From contig NZ_POUB01000011.1 of NCBI RefSeq assembly GCF_003236335.1, forward strand, positions 1 to 60,197: a DNA stretch of 60,197 bases. The letters run 5' to 3'. Both the position numbers and the translations under genes were made by a program. The first letter of the stretch is position 1; each line of letters opens with the position of its first letter. Source of the DNA: Micromonospora deserti (GTDB lineage: Bacteria; Actinomycetota; Actinomycetes; Mycobacteriales; Micromonosporaceae). The notes under the pieces are model-generated. The model saw only the letters and a list, made by a program, of their open reading frames with translations. It was not told the DNA's origin and ran no database searches. Below, in pieces: positions 35,510 through 49,242 of the stretch.

Positions 35510-37369
35510 GTGGCCGGTACGACCGACCTTGCCGCGGTGTGGGCGGCGACGACGGACGAGCTCGCCGACGAGATCATCTCCGCGCAGCAGCGGGCGTACC
35601 TGCGGCTGACCCGGCTGCGTGCCATCGTCGAGGACACCGTGCTGCTCTCCGTCCCGGATGCCTTCACCCGGGACGTGATCGAGTCGCGGCTGCGCCCGGC
35701 GATCACCGAGGCCCTCACCCGCCGGCTGGGCCGGCCGATCCAGGTCGCGGTCACCGTCCGGGTCTCCGAGGGCGGTTCCGGCCGCTCGGCGGGCACCGTC
35801 TACCGCAGCGCCCCGGAGCCGGGGCCGGCGGAGCACGGCGGCCGACCGACCGAGTTCGAAGACGGGCCCACGGAGTTCGGTGCCGGGCCCGGGCCGTTCG
35901 ACGGTGCCGCCGGCCACCGGGACGACGTCGCGGCCGACGCGGGGCGGCAGCCTCCGCTCATACCCGAGCAGGCCCATCCGGAACGGCGGATCGATCCGCC
36001 GGCCGCGGACGGCCACCGGCCCGGTCCGATCGGCCCCGACGGTCAGGAGGCCCTGTTCAGTACCGCCTTCGCGGAACCGCCACGGCCCGACCGGGCGGGG
36101 CCAGGGCCCGCCGACCGGGGCGGCTTCGACGGGCGGGCCCCCCGCCTCGACCCGCCGACCGCCGACGCCCGCGGGTTCGAGCCCCGCTACCGGGAGGACG
36201 GTGCCTCCCCGCGGGACCAGCACCTGATCCGGGCACTGCCCCGGGACGGCGGCACGGACAGCGGCCCCGGTCGGAGTGGCGCGGAGCACCGGCCGGGCGG
36301 CCGGGACGACCGGCGGCTGCCCGGCAGCCCGGAGGGCGGCGGCAACCGGCTCAACCCGAAGTACATGTTCGAGACGTTCGTCATCGGCTCATCGAACCGG
36401 TTTGCCCACGCGGCGAGCGTGGCGGTGGCCGAGTCGCCGGCGAAGGCGTACAACCCGCTGTTCATCTACGGCAGTTCCGGGCTGGGTAAGACCCACCTGC
36501 TGCACGCGATCGGGCACTACGCCACGACGCTGGGAAACGCCCGCTCGGTGCGGTACGTCTCGACCGAGGAGTTCACCAACGACTTCATCAACTCGCTCCG
36601 GGACGACAAGACCAGCGCGTTCCAGCGGCGCTACCGCGACGTCGACATCCTGCTGATCGACGACATCCAGTTCCTGGAGAACCGCGAGCGCACCCAGGAG
36701 GAGTTCTTCCACACCTTCAACACCCTGCACAACGCGAACAAGCAGATCGTGATCACCTCCGACCGCTCGCCGAAGCAGCTGGCGACGCTGGAGGACCGGC
36801 TGCGGACCCGGTTCGAGTGGGGCCTGCTCGCCGACATCCAGCCGCCGGACCTGGAGACCCGGATCGCGATCCTGCAGAAGAAGGCCGCGCAGGAGCGTCT
36901 CTTCGCCCCGCCGGACGTGCTGGAGTTCATCGCCTCCCGGGTGTCGAACTCGATCCGGGAGCTGGAGGGCGCGCTGATCCGGGTGACCGCGTTCGCCAGC
37001 CTGACCCGCTCCACCGTCGAGCTGTCCCTGGCGGAGGAGGTGCTGCGGGACTTCATCCCGGACGGCGCCGGACCGGAGATCACCGCCGACCAGATCATGG
37101 TCTCCACCGCCGACTACTTCGGGGTGAGCCTGGAGGACCTGCGCGGGCACTCCCGGTCCCGGGTGCTGGTCAACGCCCGCCAGGTCGCCATGTACCTGTG
37201 CCGCGAGCTGACCGACCTGTCACTGCCCAGGATCGGGCAGGCGTTCGGCGGGCGGGACCACACCACGGTGATGCACGCCGACCGCAAGATCCGCCAGCAG
37301 ATGGCCGAGCGCCGGTCGCTGTACAACCAGATCGCCGAGCTGACCAACCGGATCAAGCAGAACACCTGA
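35510..37369 (+). CDS. dnaA: Chromosomal replication initiator DnaA
   Basis: A 619-residue AAA+ initiator that binds the oriC boxes and opens DNA. Domain I is at about 1-90 ([16 protein letters not shown]...), followed by an unusually long, disordered domain II of about 170 Pro/Gly/Arg/Asp-rich residues, as in Streptomyces. AAA+ domain III has Walker A GSSGLGKT at 321-328 and Walker [11 protein letters not shown] near 381. Domain IV has the DNA-binding signature [15 protein letters not shown] near 580. The GTG start giving [11 protein letters not shown] is chosen where domain I begins; the frame is open further upstream but passes through the DnaA-box region. Confidence 0.97.
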   Translation: MAGTTDLAAVWAATTDELADEIISAQQRAYLRLTRLRAIVEDTVLLSVPDAFTRDVIESRLRPAITEALTRRLGRPIQVAVTVRVSEGGSGRSAGTVYRSAPEPGPAEHGGRPTEFEDGPTEFGAGPGPFDGAAGHRDDVAADAGRQPPLIPEQAHPERRIDPPAADGHRPGPIGPDGQEALFSTAFAEPPRPDRAGPGPADRGGFDGRAPRLDPPTADARGFEPRYREDGASPRDQHLIRALPRDGGTDSGPGRSGAEHRPGGRDDRRLPGSPEGGGNRLNPKYMFETFVIGSSNRFAHAASVAVAESPAKAYNPLFIYGSSGLGKTHLLHAIGHYATTLGNARSVRYVSTEEFTNDFINSLRDDKTSAFQRRYRDVDILLIDDIQFLENRERTQEEFFHTFNTLHNANKQIVITSDRSPKQLATLEDRLRTRFEWGLLADIQPPDLETRIAILQKKAAQERLFAPPDVLEFIASRVSNSIRELEGALIRVTAFASLTRSTVELSLAEEVLRDFIPDGAGPEITADQIMVSTADYFGVSLEDLRGHSRSRVLVNARQVAMYLCRELTDLSLPRIGQAFGGRDHTTVMHADRKIRQQMAERRSLYNQIAELTNRIKQNT

Positions 37370-37588
37370 GCGGCGTACGCCATCCCCGTGTTGCCGACGG
37401 CGGGCACCCGGGCACGTTGACCGGAGTTTTCCCGGCCACATCCACGGCCGGCTGGTTCCACCGCCACGTCACGCCGGGTTGCTGGTCGGCACGCGCCCGG
37501 CCGCCCCTCGGCCCGGCGCTTCTGCTGTCCGCAGCCGGACATCTACTTGACCCTCGACATGGTGTAGACCACAGCATCAAGCCCGTGA

Positions 37589-38067
37589 CCGTCCACACGT
37601 CCGATCGTTGTCCACAGCTCGTTGTCCACCGACGGTGGACAACCACGCTCCGTCCGGGCCCGGTTACCCACAGGCTGTGGAGAAACCCTGGGGACGACGC
37701 TGTGGACGCCTGGGGACGACCACGAGTTTGTCCACCGCCAACGGTCGACCTGTGGGTGGGCTGTTGAAGGTTCTGGGGATGACGCCGATCGAGGCGTCGC
37801 GGACGATCCACAGCGCTGGGGAGAAAGTCGGTGGATTACCGGTGGACAACCGGTGGACAACGGTGGACAACCCGGCAGCGGCGACCGCCTGTGGATCGGA
37901 ACACCGGTTGTACCCCCGGTTCTCCACAGCGAAGCCACCGGTGGATAACCTGTCTGACCTGCACCGACGCCGGTTCTCCACAGTTTGCACAGGTGCGATG
38001 AAGACGATGAGTTATCTCTTCTAAAACAACAAAAACCAATCATCACCGTTGGACTTCCTGTGGATCG
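37589..38067 (+). other. oriC: Origin of chromosomal replication, oriC
   Basis: The dnaA-dnaN spacer holds about 18 DnaA-box-like 9-mers in both orientations. They include one exact TTGTCCACA (37608), TTGTCCACC (37622 and 37728), GGTGGACAA (37634, 37841, 37852, 37862), TTACCCACA (37664), TGTGGAGAA (37676), TGTGGACGC (37701), CGATCCACA (37804), GGTGGATAA (37940), TTCTCCACA (37920 and 37974), and TGTGGATCG (37890 and 38059). An AT-rich stretch at about 37996-38045, striking in this GC-rich DNA, is the likely unwinding element next to dnaN. Many weak boxes with few perfect ones is the actinomycete oriC pattern. Confidence 0.93.
37841..37870 (-). repeat. Three GGTGGACAA boxes at helical-turn spacing
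   Basis: Copies start at 37841, 37852 and 37862, all in one orientation, with GGTGGATTA just before at 37830. Spacing of 10-11 bp puts all on one DNA face, suited to cooperative DnaA filament growth. Confidence 0.75.
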
Positions 38068-38234
38068 GGCCGCGGGCCGCCGTCGGCGGCCATCGGCATC
38101 GGGAGTCCACGGGGTCGGGCGCACAGCCGATGCCCTCGCGCCCTAAGGTGCGATGGGTACCCGCACGGTCAGGCGGGTCGGTAGGCAGCGGTCGGCATGA
38201 GAGAGTTGTCGCTGACGTCGACGCGGAGGCATTG

Positions 38235-39368
38235 ATGAAGTTCCGAGTGGAGCGAGACGCGCTCGCCGAGGCCGTGGCCTGGACCGCGAAGAGCCTGCCC
38301 AACCGGCCGTCCGTACCGGTGCTGGCCGGCGTGATGCTCCGCGTCACGGACGGCAACCTCCAGGTCTCCGGGTTCGACTACGAGGTTTCCAGCCAGGTCA
38401 CCGTCGAGGTGCAGGGGGACGCCGACGGGGCCGCCCTGGTCTCCGGCCGGCTGCTGGCCGAGATCACCAAGGCGCTGCCCGCCAAGCCGGTCGACATCGC
38501 CGCGGTCGGCGCGCACCTCGAACTCGTCTGCGGCAGCGCCCGGTTCACGCTGCCCACCATGCCGGTGGAGGACTACCCGACCCTGCCGGAGATGCCGGAG
38601 AGCGCCGGCACCCTCGACGCGGCCGCGTTCGCCGCCGCCGTCGGCCAGGTCGCCGTGGCCGCCGGCCGCGACGAGACGCTGCCGATGATGACCGGCGTCC
38701 GGATCGAACTCAACGGCAGCAGCATCGCCATGCTCGCCACCGACCGTTACCGGCTGGCCCTGCGCGAGATGGAGTGGCACCCGGACGACCCCGACGTCAG
38801 CCTCAACGCCCTGGTGCCGGCCCGCACGCTGCACGACACCGCCAAGGCGCTCGGCCCGCTCGGCGGGCAGGTCACCATGGCGCTCTCCCAGGGTGCCGCC
38901 GGCGAGGGCATGATCGGCTTCGCCGGTGGCACCCGGCGGACCACCAGCCGGCTGCTCGACGGCGCCAACTACCCGCCGGTGCGCTCGCTCTTCCCGACCT
39001 CCCACAACGCCGAGGCCCGGGTGCCGGTCAGCGCCCTGATCGAGGTGGTCAAGCGGGTCGCCCTGGTCGCCGAGCGCACCACCCCGGTGCTGCTCAGCTT
39101 CAGCGGCGACGGGCTGGTGGTCGAGGCCGGCGGCACCGAGGAGGCGCGGGCCAGCGAGGCGATGGAGGCGACCTTCACCGGCGACCCGCTCACCATCGGC
39201 TTCAACCCCCAGTACCTGATCGACGGCCTCGCCAACCTGGGGGCCCAGTTCGCCGTGCTCTCGTTCGTCGACGCCTTCAAACCGGCGGTGATTTCGCCCG
39301 CCGGTGAGGATGGCGAGGTCATCCCCGGGTACCGGTACCTGATCATGCCGATCCGCGTTTCCCGCTGA
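38235..39368 (+). CDS. dnaN: DNA polymerase III beta subunit (sliding clamp)
   Basis: A 377-residue clamp. MKFRVERDALAEAVAWTAKSLP is the standard N-terminus; the three clamp domains are complete, with FKPAVISPAGEDG and the terminal YLIMPIRVSR typical of the C-terminal domain. CGGAGG lies 5 nt before the ATG. It encircles DNA and tethers polymerase III. It lies directly downstream of oriC and is followed by gnd. Confidence 0.97.
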   Translation: MKFRVERDALAEAVAWTAKSLPNRPSVPVLAGVMLRVTDGNLQVSGFDYEVSSQVTVEVQGDADGAALVSGRLLAEITKALPAKPVDIAAVGAHLELVCGSARFTLPTMPVEDYPTLPEMPESAGTLDAAAFAAAVGQVAVAAGRDETLPMMTGVRIELNGSSIAMLATDRYRLALREMEWHPDDPDVSLNALVPARTLHDTAKALGPLGGQVTMALSQGAAGEGMIGFAGGTRRTTSRLLDGANYPPVRSLFPTSHNAEARVPVSALIEVVKRVALVAERTTPVLLSFSGDGLVVEAGGTEEARASEAMEATFTGDPLTIGFNPQYLIDGLANLGAQFAVLSFVDAFKPAVISPAGEDGEVIPGYRYLIMPIRVSR

Positions 39369-39409
39369 TCGCACCCGAGAAGACCCGCACGCACGGAGGT
39401 AGGAACAAG

Positions 39410-40282
39410 ATGCAGCTCGGCCTGGTAGGGCTCGGCCGGATGGGCGGCAACATGCGCGAGCGGTTGCGCGCCGCCGGGCATGAGGTGGTCGGTTTCGACC
39501 ACAACGCGCAGCTGAGCGATGTCGCGAGCCTGGCGGAGCTGGCGGAGAAGCTGGAGTCGCCCCGGGCGGTCTGGGTGATGGTCCCGGCCGGCGTGACCGA
39601 CGCGACCATCGACGAACTCGCCGGCGTGCTCGGTGCCGGCGACATCATCATCGACGGCGGCAACTCCCGGTTCAGCGACGACGCGCCCCGGGCCGAGCGG
39701 CTGAACGAGCGCGGCATCGGCTACCTCGACGTCGGCGTCTCCGGTGGCGTCTGGGGCCGGCAGAACGGCTACGCGCTCATGGTGGGTGGCGCCCGGGAAC
39801 ACGTGGACCGGCTCATGCCGATCTTCGAGTCGCTGAAGCCGCCAGGCGAGTTCGGTTTCGTGCACGCCGGGCCGGTCGGCGCCGGGCACTACGCCAAGAT
39901 GGTGCACAACGGCATCGAGTACGGCCTGATGCACGCCTACGCCGAGGGCTACGAGCTGCTGGCGAAGTCCGAGCTGGTCACCAACGTGCCGGGCGTGTTC
40001 AAGTCCTGGCGCGAGGGCACCGTCGTCCGCTCCTGGCTGCTCGACCTGCTCGACCTGGCCCTCGAGGAGGACCCGGAGCTGGCCGAGCTGAGCGGTTACA
40101 CCGAGGACACCGGTGAGGGCCGGTGGACGGTGGACGAGGCGGTTCGGCTGGCCGTGCCGCTGAACGTCATCGCCGCCTCGCTGTTCGCCCGGTTCGCCTC
40201 CCGGCAGGACGACTCGCCCGCCATGAAGGCCGTCGCCGCGCTGCGCCAGCAGTTCGGCGGGCACGCCGTCCGCAAGCGCTGA
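39410..40282 (+). CDS. gnd: 6-phosphogluconate dehydrogenase, short (GndA) type
   Basis: Oxidative decarboxylation of 6-phosphogluconate to ribulose 5-phosphate. The 290-residue protein starts MQLGLVGLGRMGGNM (NAD(P)-binding motif), with IDGGNSRFSDD and the substrate-binding HAGPVGAGHYAKMVHNGIEYG. The length is that of the short form, lacking the long C-terminal extension of E. coli Gnd. The coenzyme-binding loop (VVGFDHN) has an Asp after beta-2, suggesting NAD+ preference (inference). A GGAGG precedes the ATG. Its place between dnaN and recF is characteristic of Streptomyces and relatives. Confidence 0.94.
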   Translation: MQLGLVGLGRMGGNMRERLRAAGHEVVGFDHNAQLSDVASLAELAEKLESPRAVWVMVPAGVTDATIDELAGVLGAGDIIIDGGNSRFSDDAPRAERLNERGIGYLDVGVSGGVWGRQNGYALMVGGAREHVDRLMPIFESLKPPGEFGFVHAGPVGAGHYAKMVHNGIEYGLMHAYAEGYELLAKSELVTNVPGVFKSWREGTVVRSWLLDLLDLALEEDPELAELSGYTEDTGEGRWTVDEAVRLAVPLNVIAASLFARFASRQDDSPAMKAVAALRQQFGGHAVRKR

Positions 40283-40297
40283 CCGCCGCCGCAGCCT

Positions 40298-41431
40298 GTG
40301 TACGTCCGTCGGCTCGAACTGGTCGACTTCCGTTCGTACGAGCGGGTCGGCGTGGACCTCGAACCGGGGGCGAACGTGCTGGTCGGCCCGAACGGCGTCG
40401 GCAAGACCAACCTGGTTGAGGCGCTCGGCTACGTGGCGACCCTGGACTCGCACCGGGTCGCCACGGACGCCCCGCTGGTCCGGATGGGCGCCAGCTCGGC
40501 CGTGGTCCGCTGCGCGGTGGCGCACGAGGGCCGGGAACTCCTGGTCGAACTGGAGATCGTGCCCGGCAAGGCCAACCGGGCCCGGCTCGGCCGCTCGCCG
40601 GCCCGCCGGGCCCGGGACGTGCTCGGCGCGCTGCGGCTGGTGCTCTTCGCCCCGGAGGACCTGGAACTCGTCCGGGGCGACCCGGCCGAGCGCCGCCGCT
40701 ACCTCGACGACCTGCTGGTCAGCCGCCAACCCCGGTACGCCGGGGTGCGCGCCGACTACGAGCGGGTGGTCAAGCAGCGCAACGCCCTGCTGCGCACCGC
40801 CTACCTGGCTCGTAAGACCGGTGGCTCCCGGGGCGGGGACCTGTCGACTCTCGCGGTCTGGGACACCCACCTCGCCCGGCAGGGCGCCGAGCTGCTCGCC
40901 GGCCGGCTGGAGCTGGTCGCCGCGCTCGCCCCGCACGTGACCAAGGCGTACGACGCGGTGGCAGCCGGGCACGGCGCGGCCGGGATAGCGTACCGGCCGT
41001 CGGTGGAGCTGCCCGAGCCGACCACCGACCGGGCGGCGCTGGCCGAGGCCCTGGCCGCCGCCCTCACCGGGTCCCGGTCGGCGGAGATCGAGCGGGGCAC
41101 CACCCTGGTCGGCCCGCACCGCGACGACCTCACCCTGACCCTCGGCCCGCTGCCCGCCAAGGGGTACGCCAGCCACGGCGAGTCCTGGTCGTACGCCCTG
41201 GCGCTGCGGCTGGCCGGCTACGACCTGCTGCGCGCCGACGGGATCGAGCCGGTGCTGGTGCTCGACGACGTCTTCGCCGAGCTGGACGCCGGGCGGCGGG
41301 AGCGACTGGCGGAGCTGGTCGGCGGGGCCGCCCAGCTCCTGGTCACCTGCGCGGTGGACGACGACGTGCCGGCCGCCCTGCGCGGCGCCCGGTACGAGGT
41401 GGGTGGGGGGACGGTGCGCCGTGTCGGATGA
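40298..41431 (+). CDS. recF: DNA replication and repair protein RecF
   Basis: A 377-residue SMC-like ATPase that loads RecA at gaps. Walker [10 protein letters not shown] is in residues 29-40 ([19 protein letters not shown]); the signature/Walker B region reads [23 protein letters not shown]. The GTG start gives [17 protein letters not shown], the normal RecF N-terminus. Its end overlaps the next gene by 11 bp. Confidence 0.96.
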   Translation: MYVRRLELVDFRSYERVGVDLEPGANVLVGPNGVGKTNLVEALGYVATLDSHRVATDAPLVRMGASSAVVRCAVAHEGRELLVELEIVPGKANRARLGRSPARRARDVLGALRLVLFAPEDLELVRGDPAERRRYLDDLLVSRQPRYAGVRADYERVVKQRNALLRTAYLARKTGGSRGGDLSTLAVWDTHLARQGAELLAGRLELVAALAPHVTKAYDAVAAGHGAAGIAYRPSVELPEPTTDRAALAEALAAALTGSRSAEIERGTTLVGPHRDDLTLTLGPLPAKGYASHGESWSYALALRLAGYDLLRADGIEPVLVLDDVFAELDAGRRERLAELVGGAAQLLVTCAVDDDVPAALRGARYEVGGGTVRRVG

Positions 41432-42128
41432 ACCGGAGCGCGGCACCGGAGCTGGTGACCCGACCGGGCGGCCGGGTCGCGCCGCCTCGACCAGGGGGCG
41501 TGGTGCGCGTACCGCCGCCGCCGGAACCGGGGCGGGCGGTCGGGCCGCCCCGGACCCCGCAAGCCGCGCGGATCCCTCGCCCGGGGCCGGCGCGGATCCC
41601 GTGGCCGGGGCGGCCGACGGGGTCTCCGGGCCGGAGCTGGCGCGCGCGGTGCTGGACGCGGCCATGGCCCGGCGGCAGGCGGCAGCCCGGACCCGACGGG
41701 GCGGCTCCGCCGGCGGCGGAGCCGGGGGAGGCGAACGGCGGCTGCGCGGCTACTCCGGTCCGGGGCCGGACCCGCGTGACCCGCAGCCGCTCGGCGCGGT
41801 GCTCGACCGGCTGGTGAAGGCGCGCGGCTGGCAGCAGCCGGCCGCCGAGGCAACGGTCTTCGGCGCCTGGGAGCGGGTGGTCGGGCCGGAGGTGGCCCAG
41901 CACAGCCGCCCGGTCAAGCTGGAAGACGGCGAGCTGACCGTCGAGGCCCGCTCGACCGCCTGGGCCACCCAGCTGCGGCTGCTCGCCGGCTCGCTGTTGC
42001 GGCAGATCGCCCGCGAGGTCGGCCACAACGTGGTGCGCAAGCTGCACATCCACGGCCCGGCGGCGCCGTCCTGGTCCAAGGGCCCCCGGCGAGTCCGTGG
42101 CCGGGGACCGCGGGACACCTACGGCTGA
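41421..42128 (+). CDS. dciA: DUF721/DciA-type replicative helicase operator
   Basis: A 235-residue protein with an approximately 110-residue low-complexity N-terminal region, then the DUF721 domain ([41 protein letters not shown] through [16 protein letters not shown]). DciA proteins interact with the DnaB helicase and support its loading in bacteria without DnaC; Rv0004 is the mycobacterial member in the same recF-gyrB position. The GTG start overlaps recF, suggesting coupling. Confidence 0.88.
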   Translation: MSDEPERGTGAGDPTGRPGRAASTRGRGARTAAAGTGAGGRAAPDPASRADPSPGAGADPVAGAADGVSGPELARAVLDAAMARRQAAARTRRGGSAGGGAGGGERRLRGYSGPGPDPRDPQPLGAVLDRLVKARGWQQPAAEATVFGAWERVVGPEVAQHSRPVKLEDGELTVEARSTAWATQLRLLAGSLLRQIAREVGHNVVRKLHIHGPAAPSWSKGPRRVRGRGPRDTYG

Positions 42129-42136
42129 CCGCTCCC

Positions 42137-42172
42137 CGGCCGGGCCCTCCGCGACAAGGCCGGGCCCGGCCG
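42137..42172. terminator. Hairpin between convergent dciA and hypothetical gene
   Basis: Exact 11-bp arms CGGCCGGGCCC/GGGCCCGGCCG with a 14-base loop lie 8 bp past the dciA stop and 20 bp from the end of the opposing gene. It probably works on both strands. Confidence 0.55.
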
Positions 42173-42191
42173 CGATGAGGCCGGAGAGCGG

Positions 42192-45211
<3,020 letters not shown>

Positions 45212-45253
45212 CGGAGTTCGACGGGCGGCCCGGGCATCCACCGGTCGGCCCGT

Positions 45254-45305
45254 CGATCCACAGAGTTATCCACAGCATGGCCGATTTCCACAGCCGTTAT
45301 CCACA
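45254..45305 (+). promoter_or_regulatory. Cluster of four DnaA-box-like sequences between gyrB and gyrA
   Basis: CGATCCACA (45254), TTATCCACA (45266), ATTTCCACA (45284) and TTATCCACA (45297), all in one orientation in 52 bp; the two TTATCCACA copies are exact boxes. They end 36 bp before the gyrA start. Confidence 0.6.
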
Positions 45306-45341
45306 GCACGAAAACGACTCTGAGTCTGATAAGGGTTAACA

Positions 45342-47861
45342 GTGACCGATACCCCCGAGTCCACACCGAACGAGCCCGAGGTCCCCGAGACCGCCGGCGC
45401 CGTCGCCGCACGCGACCGCATCGAACCGGTCGGGCTCGAGGTGGAGATGCAGCGCTCCTACCTCGACTACGCGATGAGCGTCATCGTCGGGCGGGCTCTG
45501 CCGGACGTCCGGGACGGGCTCAAGCCGGTCCACCGCAAGATCCTCTACGCGATGTTCGACTCCGGCTACCGGCCGGACCGCGGCTACGTGAAGTGCTCCC
45601 GGGTCGTCGGCGACGTGATGGGTCAGTTCCACCCTCACGGCGACTCGCCCATCTACGACGCGCTGGTCCGGATGGCGCAGCCCTGGTCGCTGCGGTACCC
45701 GCTGGTCGACGGCAACGGCAACTTCGGCTCGCCGGGTAATGATCCGGCGGCGGCCATGCGGTACACCGAGTGCAAGCTCGACCCGCTGGCGATGGAGATG
45801 ATGCGGGATATCGACGAGGACACCGTCGATATGCAGGACAACTACGACGGCCGGGCCAAGGAGCCCACCATCCTGCCGTCCCGGATCCCGAACCTGCTGA
45901 TCAACGGTTCCGAGGGCATCGCCGTCGGCATGGCGACCAAGATCCCGCCGCACAACCTGCGGGAGATCGGCGCGGCGGTGCAGTGGTGCCTGGAGCACCC
46001 GGAGGTCGACGAGGCCACCACCCTCGAGGCCCTGCTGGAGATCGTCAAGGGGCCGGACTTCCCGACCCACGGCCTGATCGTGGGCATGGCCGGCATCCAG
46101 GACGCGTACCGCACCGGGCGGGGTTCGATCCGGATGCGCGCCGTGGTGGAGGTCGAGGAGGACAAGCGCGGCCGGCCCGCGCTGGTGGTCAGCGAGCTGC
46201 CGTACCAGGTCAACCCGGACAACCTCGCCGAGCGGATCGCCGAGCTGATCAAGGAGGGCAAGCTCGCCGGCATCGCCGACATCCGCGACGAGTCCTCCGG
46301 GCGTACCGGGATGCGGCTGGTGCTGGTGCTCAAGCGCGACGCGGTCGCCAAGGTGGTGCTGAACAACCTCTACAAGCACACCCAGCTCCAGGAGACCTTC
46401 GGCGCCAACATGCTGGCGCTGGTCGACGGGGTGCCGCGCACGCTCAACCTGGCCCAGTTCATCCGCTACTACGTCGAGCACCAGATCGAGGTCATCCGGC
46501 GGCGGACCGCGTTCCGGCTGCGCAAGGCCGAGGAGCGGGCGCACATCCTGCGCGGTCTGGCCAAGGCGCTCGACGCGCTCGACGAGGTGATCGCCCTGAT
46601 CCGGCGCTCGCCCACGGTCGAGGACGCCCGGCAGGGCCTGATCCGGCTGCTGGAGATCGACGAGATCCAGGCCACCGCGATCCTGGACATGCAGCTGCGC
46701 CGGCTCGCCGCCCTGGAGCGGCAGCGGATCCTCGACGACCTGGCCAAGCTGGAAATCGAGATCGCCGACCTCAAGGACATCCTCGCCAAGCCGGAGCGGC
46801 AGCGGAAGATCGTCTCCGAGGAACTCGGCGAGATCATCGCGAAGTGGGGTGACGAACGGCGGACAAAGATCGTGCCGTTCGACGGCGAGGTCTCGATGGA
46901 GGACCTGATCGCCCGCGAGGACGTGGTGGTCACCATCACCCGCACCGGGTACGCCAAGCGGACCAAGGTCGACCTCTACCGGTCGCAGCGGCGGGGCGGC
47001 AAGGGCGTCAGCGGCGCCACGCTGCGGCAGGACGACATCGTCAGCCACTTCTTCGTCTGCTCGACGCACGACTGGATCCTGTTCTTCACCAATAAGGGCC
47101 GGGTCTACCGGGCCAAGGCATACGAGCTCCCGGAAGCCAGTAGGGTGGCCAAGGGCCAGCACGTGGCCAACCTGCTCGCCTTCCAAGCGGACGAGCAGAT
47201 CGCGCAGATCATCGAGATTCCGAACTACCAGGTGGCCCCCTACCTGGTACTGGCCACGAAGAACGGCCTGGTGAAGAAGACGCGGCTTGAGGAGTTCGAC
47301 TCCAACCGTTCCGGCGGAATCATCGCGATCAACCTGCGCGATGAGGACGAGCTGGTCGGTGCTGCGCTGGTGGCGGGGGAGGACGACCTGCTGCTGGTCT
47401 CCAAGAAGGCGCAGGCGATCCGGTTCAACGCCACCGACGAGGCGCTGCGCCCGATGGGCCGGGCCACCTCGGGCGTGATCGGCATGCGGTTCAGCGAGGA
47501 CGACGAGCTGCTGGCCATGGAGGTGGTCCGGGAAGGCCTGGACGTCCTGGTGGCCACGAACGGGGGATACGCGAAACGTACCCCGATCGAGGAATACCCG
47601 GTGCAGGGCCGGGGAGGTAAAGGTGTGCTGACCGCGAAGATCACAGAGCGCCGTGGTGGTCTGGTCGGCGCGGTGGTGATCGACCCGGACGACGAGCTGT
47701 TCGCCATCACCAGCAACGGTGGTGTCATCCGGACTCCGGTGAAGCCTGTACGCCGTACGCGTGATCGGAACACAATGGGGGTCAAGCTGATGGACCTCCC
47801 GGACGGCGTGACTATCGTGGCGATTGCTCGCAATGCCGACGAGCCTGACGAACAGGACTAG
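45342..47861 (+). CDS. gyrA: DNA gyrase subunit A
   Basis: The 839-residue cleavage-rejoining subunit. The catalytic Tyr is residue 141 in [11 protein letters not shown]; the quinolone region reads [17 protein letters not shown] with Ser102 and Asp106, the susceptible-type residues. Six C-terminal pinwheel blades include the GyrA box QRRGGKGV. The GTG start gives [14 protein letters not shown]. It is followed 4 bp later by the DUF3566 gene, so cotranscription is certain in practice. Confidence 0.97.
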   Translation: MTDTPESTPNEPEVPETAGAVAARDRIEPVGLEVEMQRSYLDYAMSVIVGRALPDVRDGLKPVHRKILYAMFDSGYRPDRGYVKCSRVVGDVMGQFHPHGDSPIYDALVRMAQPWSLRYPLVDGNGNFGSPGNDPAAAMRYTECKLDPLAMEMMRDIDEDTVDMQDNYDGRAKEPTILPSRIPNLLINGSEGIAVGMATKIPPHNLREIGAAVQWCLEHPEVDEATTLEALLEIVKGPDFPTHGLIVGMAGIQDAYRTGRGSIRMRAVVEVEEDKRGRPALVVSELPYQVNPDNLAERIAELIKEGKLAGIADIRDESSGRTGMRLVLVLKRDAVAKVVLNNLYKHTQLQETFGANMLALVDGVPRTLNLAQFIRYYVEHQIEVIRRRTAFRLRKAEERAHILRGLAKALDALDEVIALIRRSPTVEDARQGLIRLLEIDEIQATAILDMQLRRLAALERQRILDDLAKLEIEIADLKDILAKPERQRKIVSEELGEIIAKWGDERRTKIVPFDGEVSMEDLIAREDVVVTITRTGYAKRTKVDLYRSQRRGGKGVSGATLRQDDIVSHFFVCSTHDWILFFTNKGRVYRAKAYELPEASRVAKGQHVANLLAFQADEQIAQIIEIPNYQVAPYLVLATKNGLVKKTRLEEFDSNRSGGIIAINLRDEDELVGAALVAGEDDLLLVSKKAQAIRFNATDEALRPMGRATSGVIGMRFSEDDELLAMEVVREGLDVLVATNGGYAKRTPIEEYPVQGRGGKGVLTAKITERRGGLVGAVVIDPDDELFAITSNGGVIRTPVKPVRRTRDRNTMGVKLMDLPDGVTIVAIARNADEPDEQD

Positions 47862-47865
47862 TTGA

Positions 47866-48783
47866 ATGACGGAGACACAGGCGAAGTCGGGGAACACGGG
47901 GACCTCGGCCAACCCGGTCGACGAGGAGGCCGCGAAAGGCGGCACACCAGCGACCGGCCGCGCGGCCGTGGGCCGGGCGACCGTCCCCGCCGACGCGCCT
48001 GCCCCGAAATTCACCCGGGCTCCCGGGATGACGCCACCGCCGGACAAGCCCGCCGAGAATTCGGACCCGGCGGGCATGACCGAGCAGGCGGGGACCAACG
48101 CGCCGAGCGCCGGTGGCACCGCCACGTCGACGGCGGGGCCGTCCACCACCCAGCCGATCAGCGCCCGGCCAGGTCAGGCGTCATCCGCGGGCAGCACCGG
48201 CACCCAGCCGCGGGCGACCGGGGCCACCGGCACCCAGCCCCGGGTCACCGGCACCGCGAAGCCCCAGGCGGACGGTGCCCGTCCGGCCGGCAGCGGTCGC
48301 CCCAACGGTGGCGGTCTGCCGCCGGGGATCAGCGGCGCGGCCGCCGTCGGGGCCGCGCGGGTGGGTGAGGCGGTACGCGCCGCGCGTACGTCGGTCAGCT
48401 CGGCCGCCTCGCGCGGGCCTCGCCGGGCCCGGCTGAACCTCAGGCGGATCGACCCCTGGTCGGTGATGAAGTTCGCCTTCGCCGTGTCGGTGGTGCTCTT
48501 CATCGTCGTGGTGGTCGCCACGTCGGTGCTCTACCTGGCCCTCGACGCGATGGGTGTGTTCGCCAGCGTCAACGACAGCCTGACCGACCTGGTCAGTGCG
48601 GGCGGCGGCCAGAACGCCAGCGGCTTCCAGATCACCGCCAAGGGCGTGATCCTCAGCTCGGCGCTGATCGGTCTGGTCAACGTCGTCCTGTTCACGGCGC
48701 TCGCCACGCTGGGCGCGTTCGTCTACAACGTCTGCGCGGACCTGGTCGGCGGCATCGAGCTGACCCTCGCCGAGCGCGACTGA
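47866..48783 (+). CDS. DUF3566 family membrane protein
   Basis: A 305-residue protein with a long disordered Thr/Gly/Pro-rich N-terminus (about 190 residues, repeated GTQPRATG units) and a C-terminal DUF3566 domain: RRIDPWSVMKFAFAVSVVLFIVVVVATSVLYL, an extracytoplasmic loop, and a second helix GVILSSALIGLVNVVLFTALATLGAFVYN, ending DLVGGIELTLAERD. The same gene follows gyrA in mycobacteria (Rv0007, CwsA-neighbourhood) and Streptomyces. Function is not firmly known; a role near the divisome or envelope is speculative. Confidence 0.9.
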   Translation: MTETQAKSGNTGTSANPVDEEAAKGGTPATGRAAVGRATVPADAPAPKFTRAPGMTPPPDKPAENSDPAGMTEQAGTNAPSAGGTATSTAGPSTTQPISARPGQASSAGSTGTQPRATGATGTQPRVTGTAKPQADGARPAGSGRPNGGGLPPGISGAAAVGAARVGEAVRAARTSVSSAASRGPRRARLNLRRIDPWSVMKFAFAVSVVLFIVVVVATSVLYLALDAMGVFASVNDSLTDLVSAGGGQNASGFQITAKGVILSSALIGLVNVVLFTALATLGAFVYNVCADLVGGIELTLAERD

Positions 48784-48792
48784 ACCATCCCG

Positions 48793-48827
48793 GTCGCCGG
48801 GGCGCCCACGGCGGGTGCCCCGGCGAC
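48793..48827 (+). terminator. Terminator of the gyrBA-DUF3566 unit
   Basis: Arms GTCGCCGGGGC/GCCCCGGCGAC extended by four further pairs, with a 5-base loop, lie 10 bp after the DUF3566 stop. No T-tract. Confidence 0.7.
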
Positions 48828-48958
48828 GCGCGCGAAAGTCGCTGGGCGGGCCGCGCGACGCTCGGGTAGGTTCAGGGGCGCGGCAGGTGCCCGACCTCGG
48901 TGCCGACCCCGATTTGGGGCCTGGTCGGCGGATGGGTTAACCTTGCTCGTCGCAATGC

Positions 48959-49032
48959 GGGGCTATAGCTCAGTCGGTTAGAGCGCAGAGCTGATAACTC
49001 TGAGGTCGCTGGTTCGATTCCAGCTAGCCCCA
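48959..49032 (+). tRNA. tRNA-Ile (GAT anticodon)
   Basis: A 74-nt cloverleaf: acceptor GGGGCTA/TAGCCCC, anticodon arm around CTGATAA with GAT, and a GGTTCGATTCC T-arm, with discriminator A. CCA is not encoded. A weak TTGGGG-18 bp-TAACCT pair sits just upstream. It lies in the gyrA-tRNA-Ile-tRNA-Ala arrangement known for actinobacteria. Confidence 0.97.
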
Positions 49033-49073
49033 CCGCACCGTCCGACGATAGTCGAGCGCGAGGGGTAGGCCCC

Positions 49074-49202
49074 ATGTTCAAGAAGCTGCTCATCCTGGCC
49101 GGCGTCGTTGGCGTGGCCGCCCTGGTGGTTAAGAGGGTCAAGGCTTCCAACGACGAGCGCGCCCTGTGGCACGAGGCGACCACCGCGCCCGACCTGCGCT
49201 GA
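49074..49202 (+). CDS. DLW-39 family small protein
   Basis: A 42-residue peptide, MFKKLLILAGVVGVAALVVK followed by RVKASNDERALWHEATTAPDLR. One hydrophobic helix is followed by the conserved D/A-L-W-HEAT segment that names this actinobacterial family. GAGGGG lies 8 nt before the ATG. It is always found between the tRNA-Ile and tRNA-Ala genes near gyrA; function unknown. Confidence 0.9.
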   Translation: MFKKLLILAGVVGVAALVVKRVKASNDERALWHEATTAPDLR

Positions 49203-49242
49203 CCGCTCCCGCCTGACAGCACCGGCGGCGGTTGTCCGTCCC

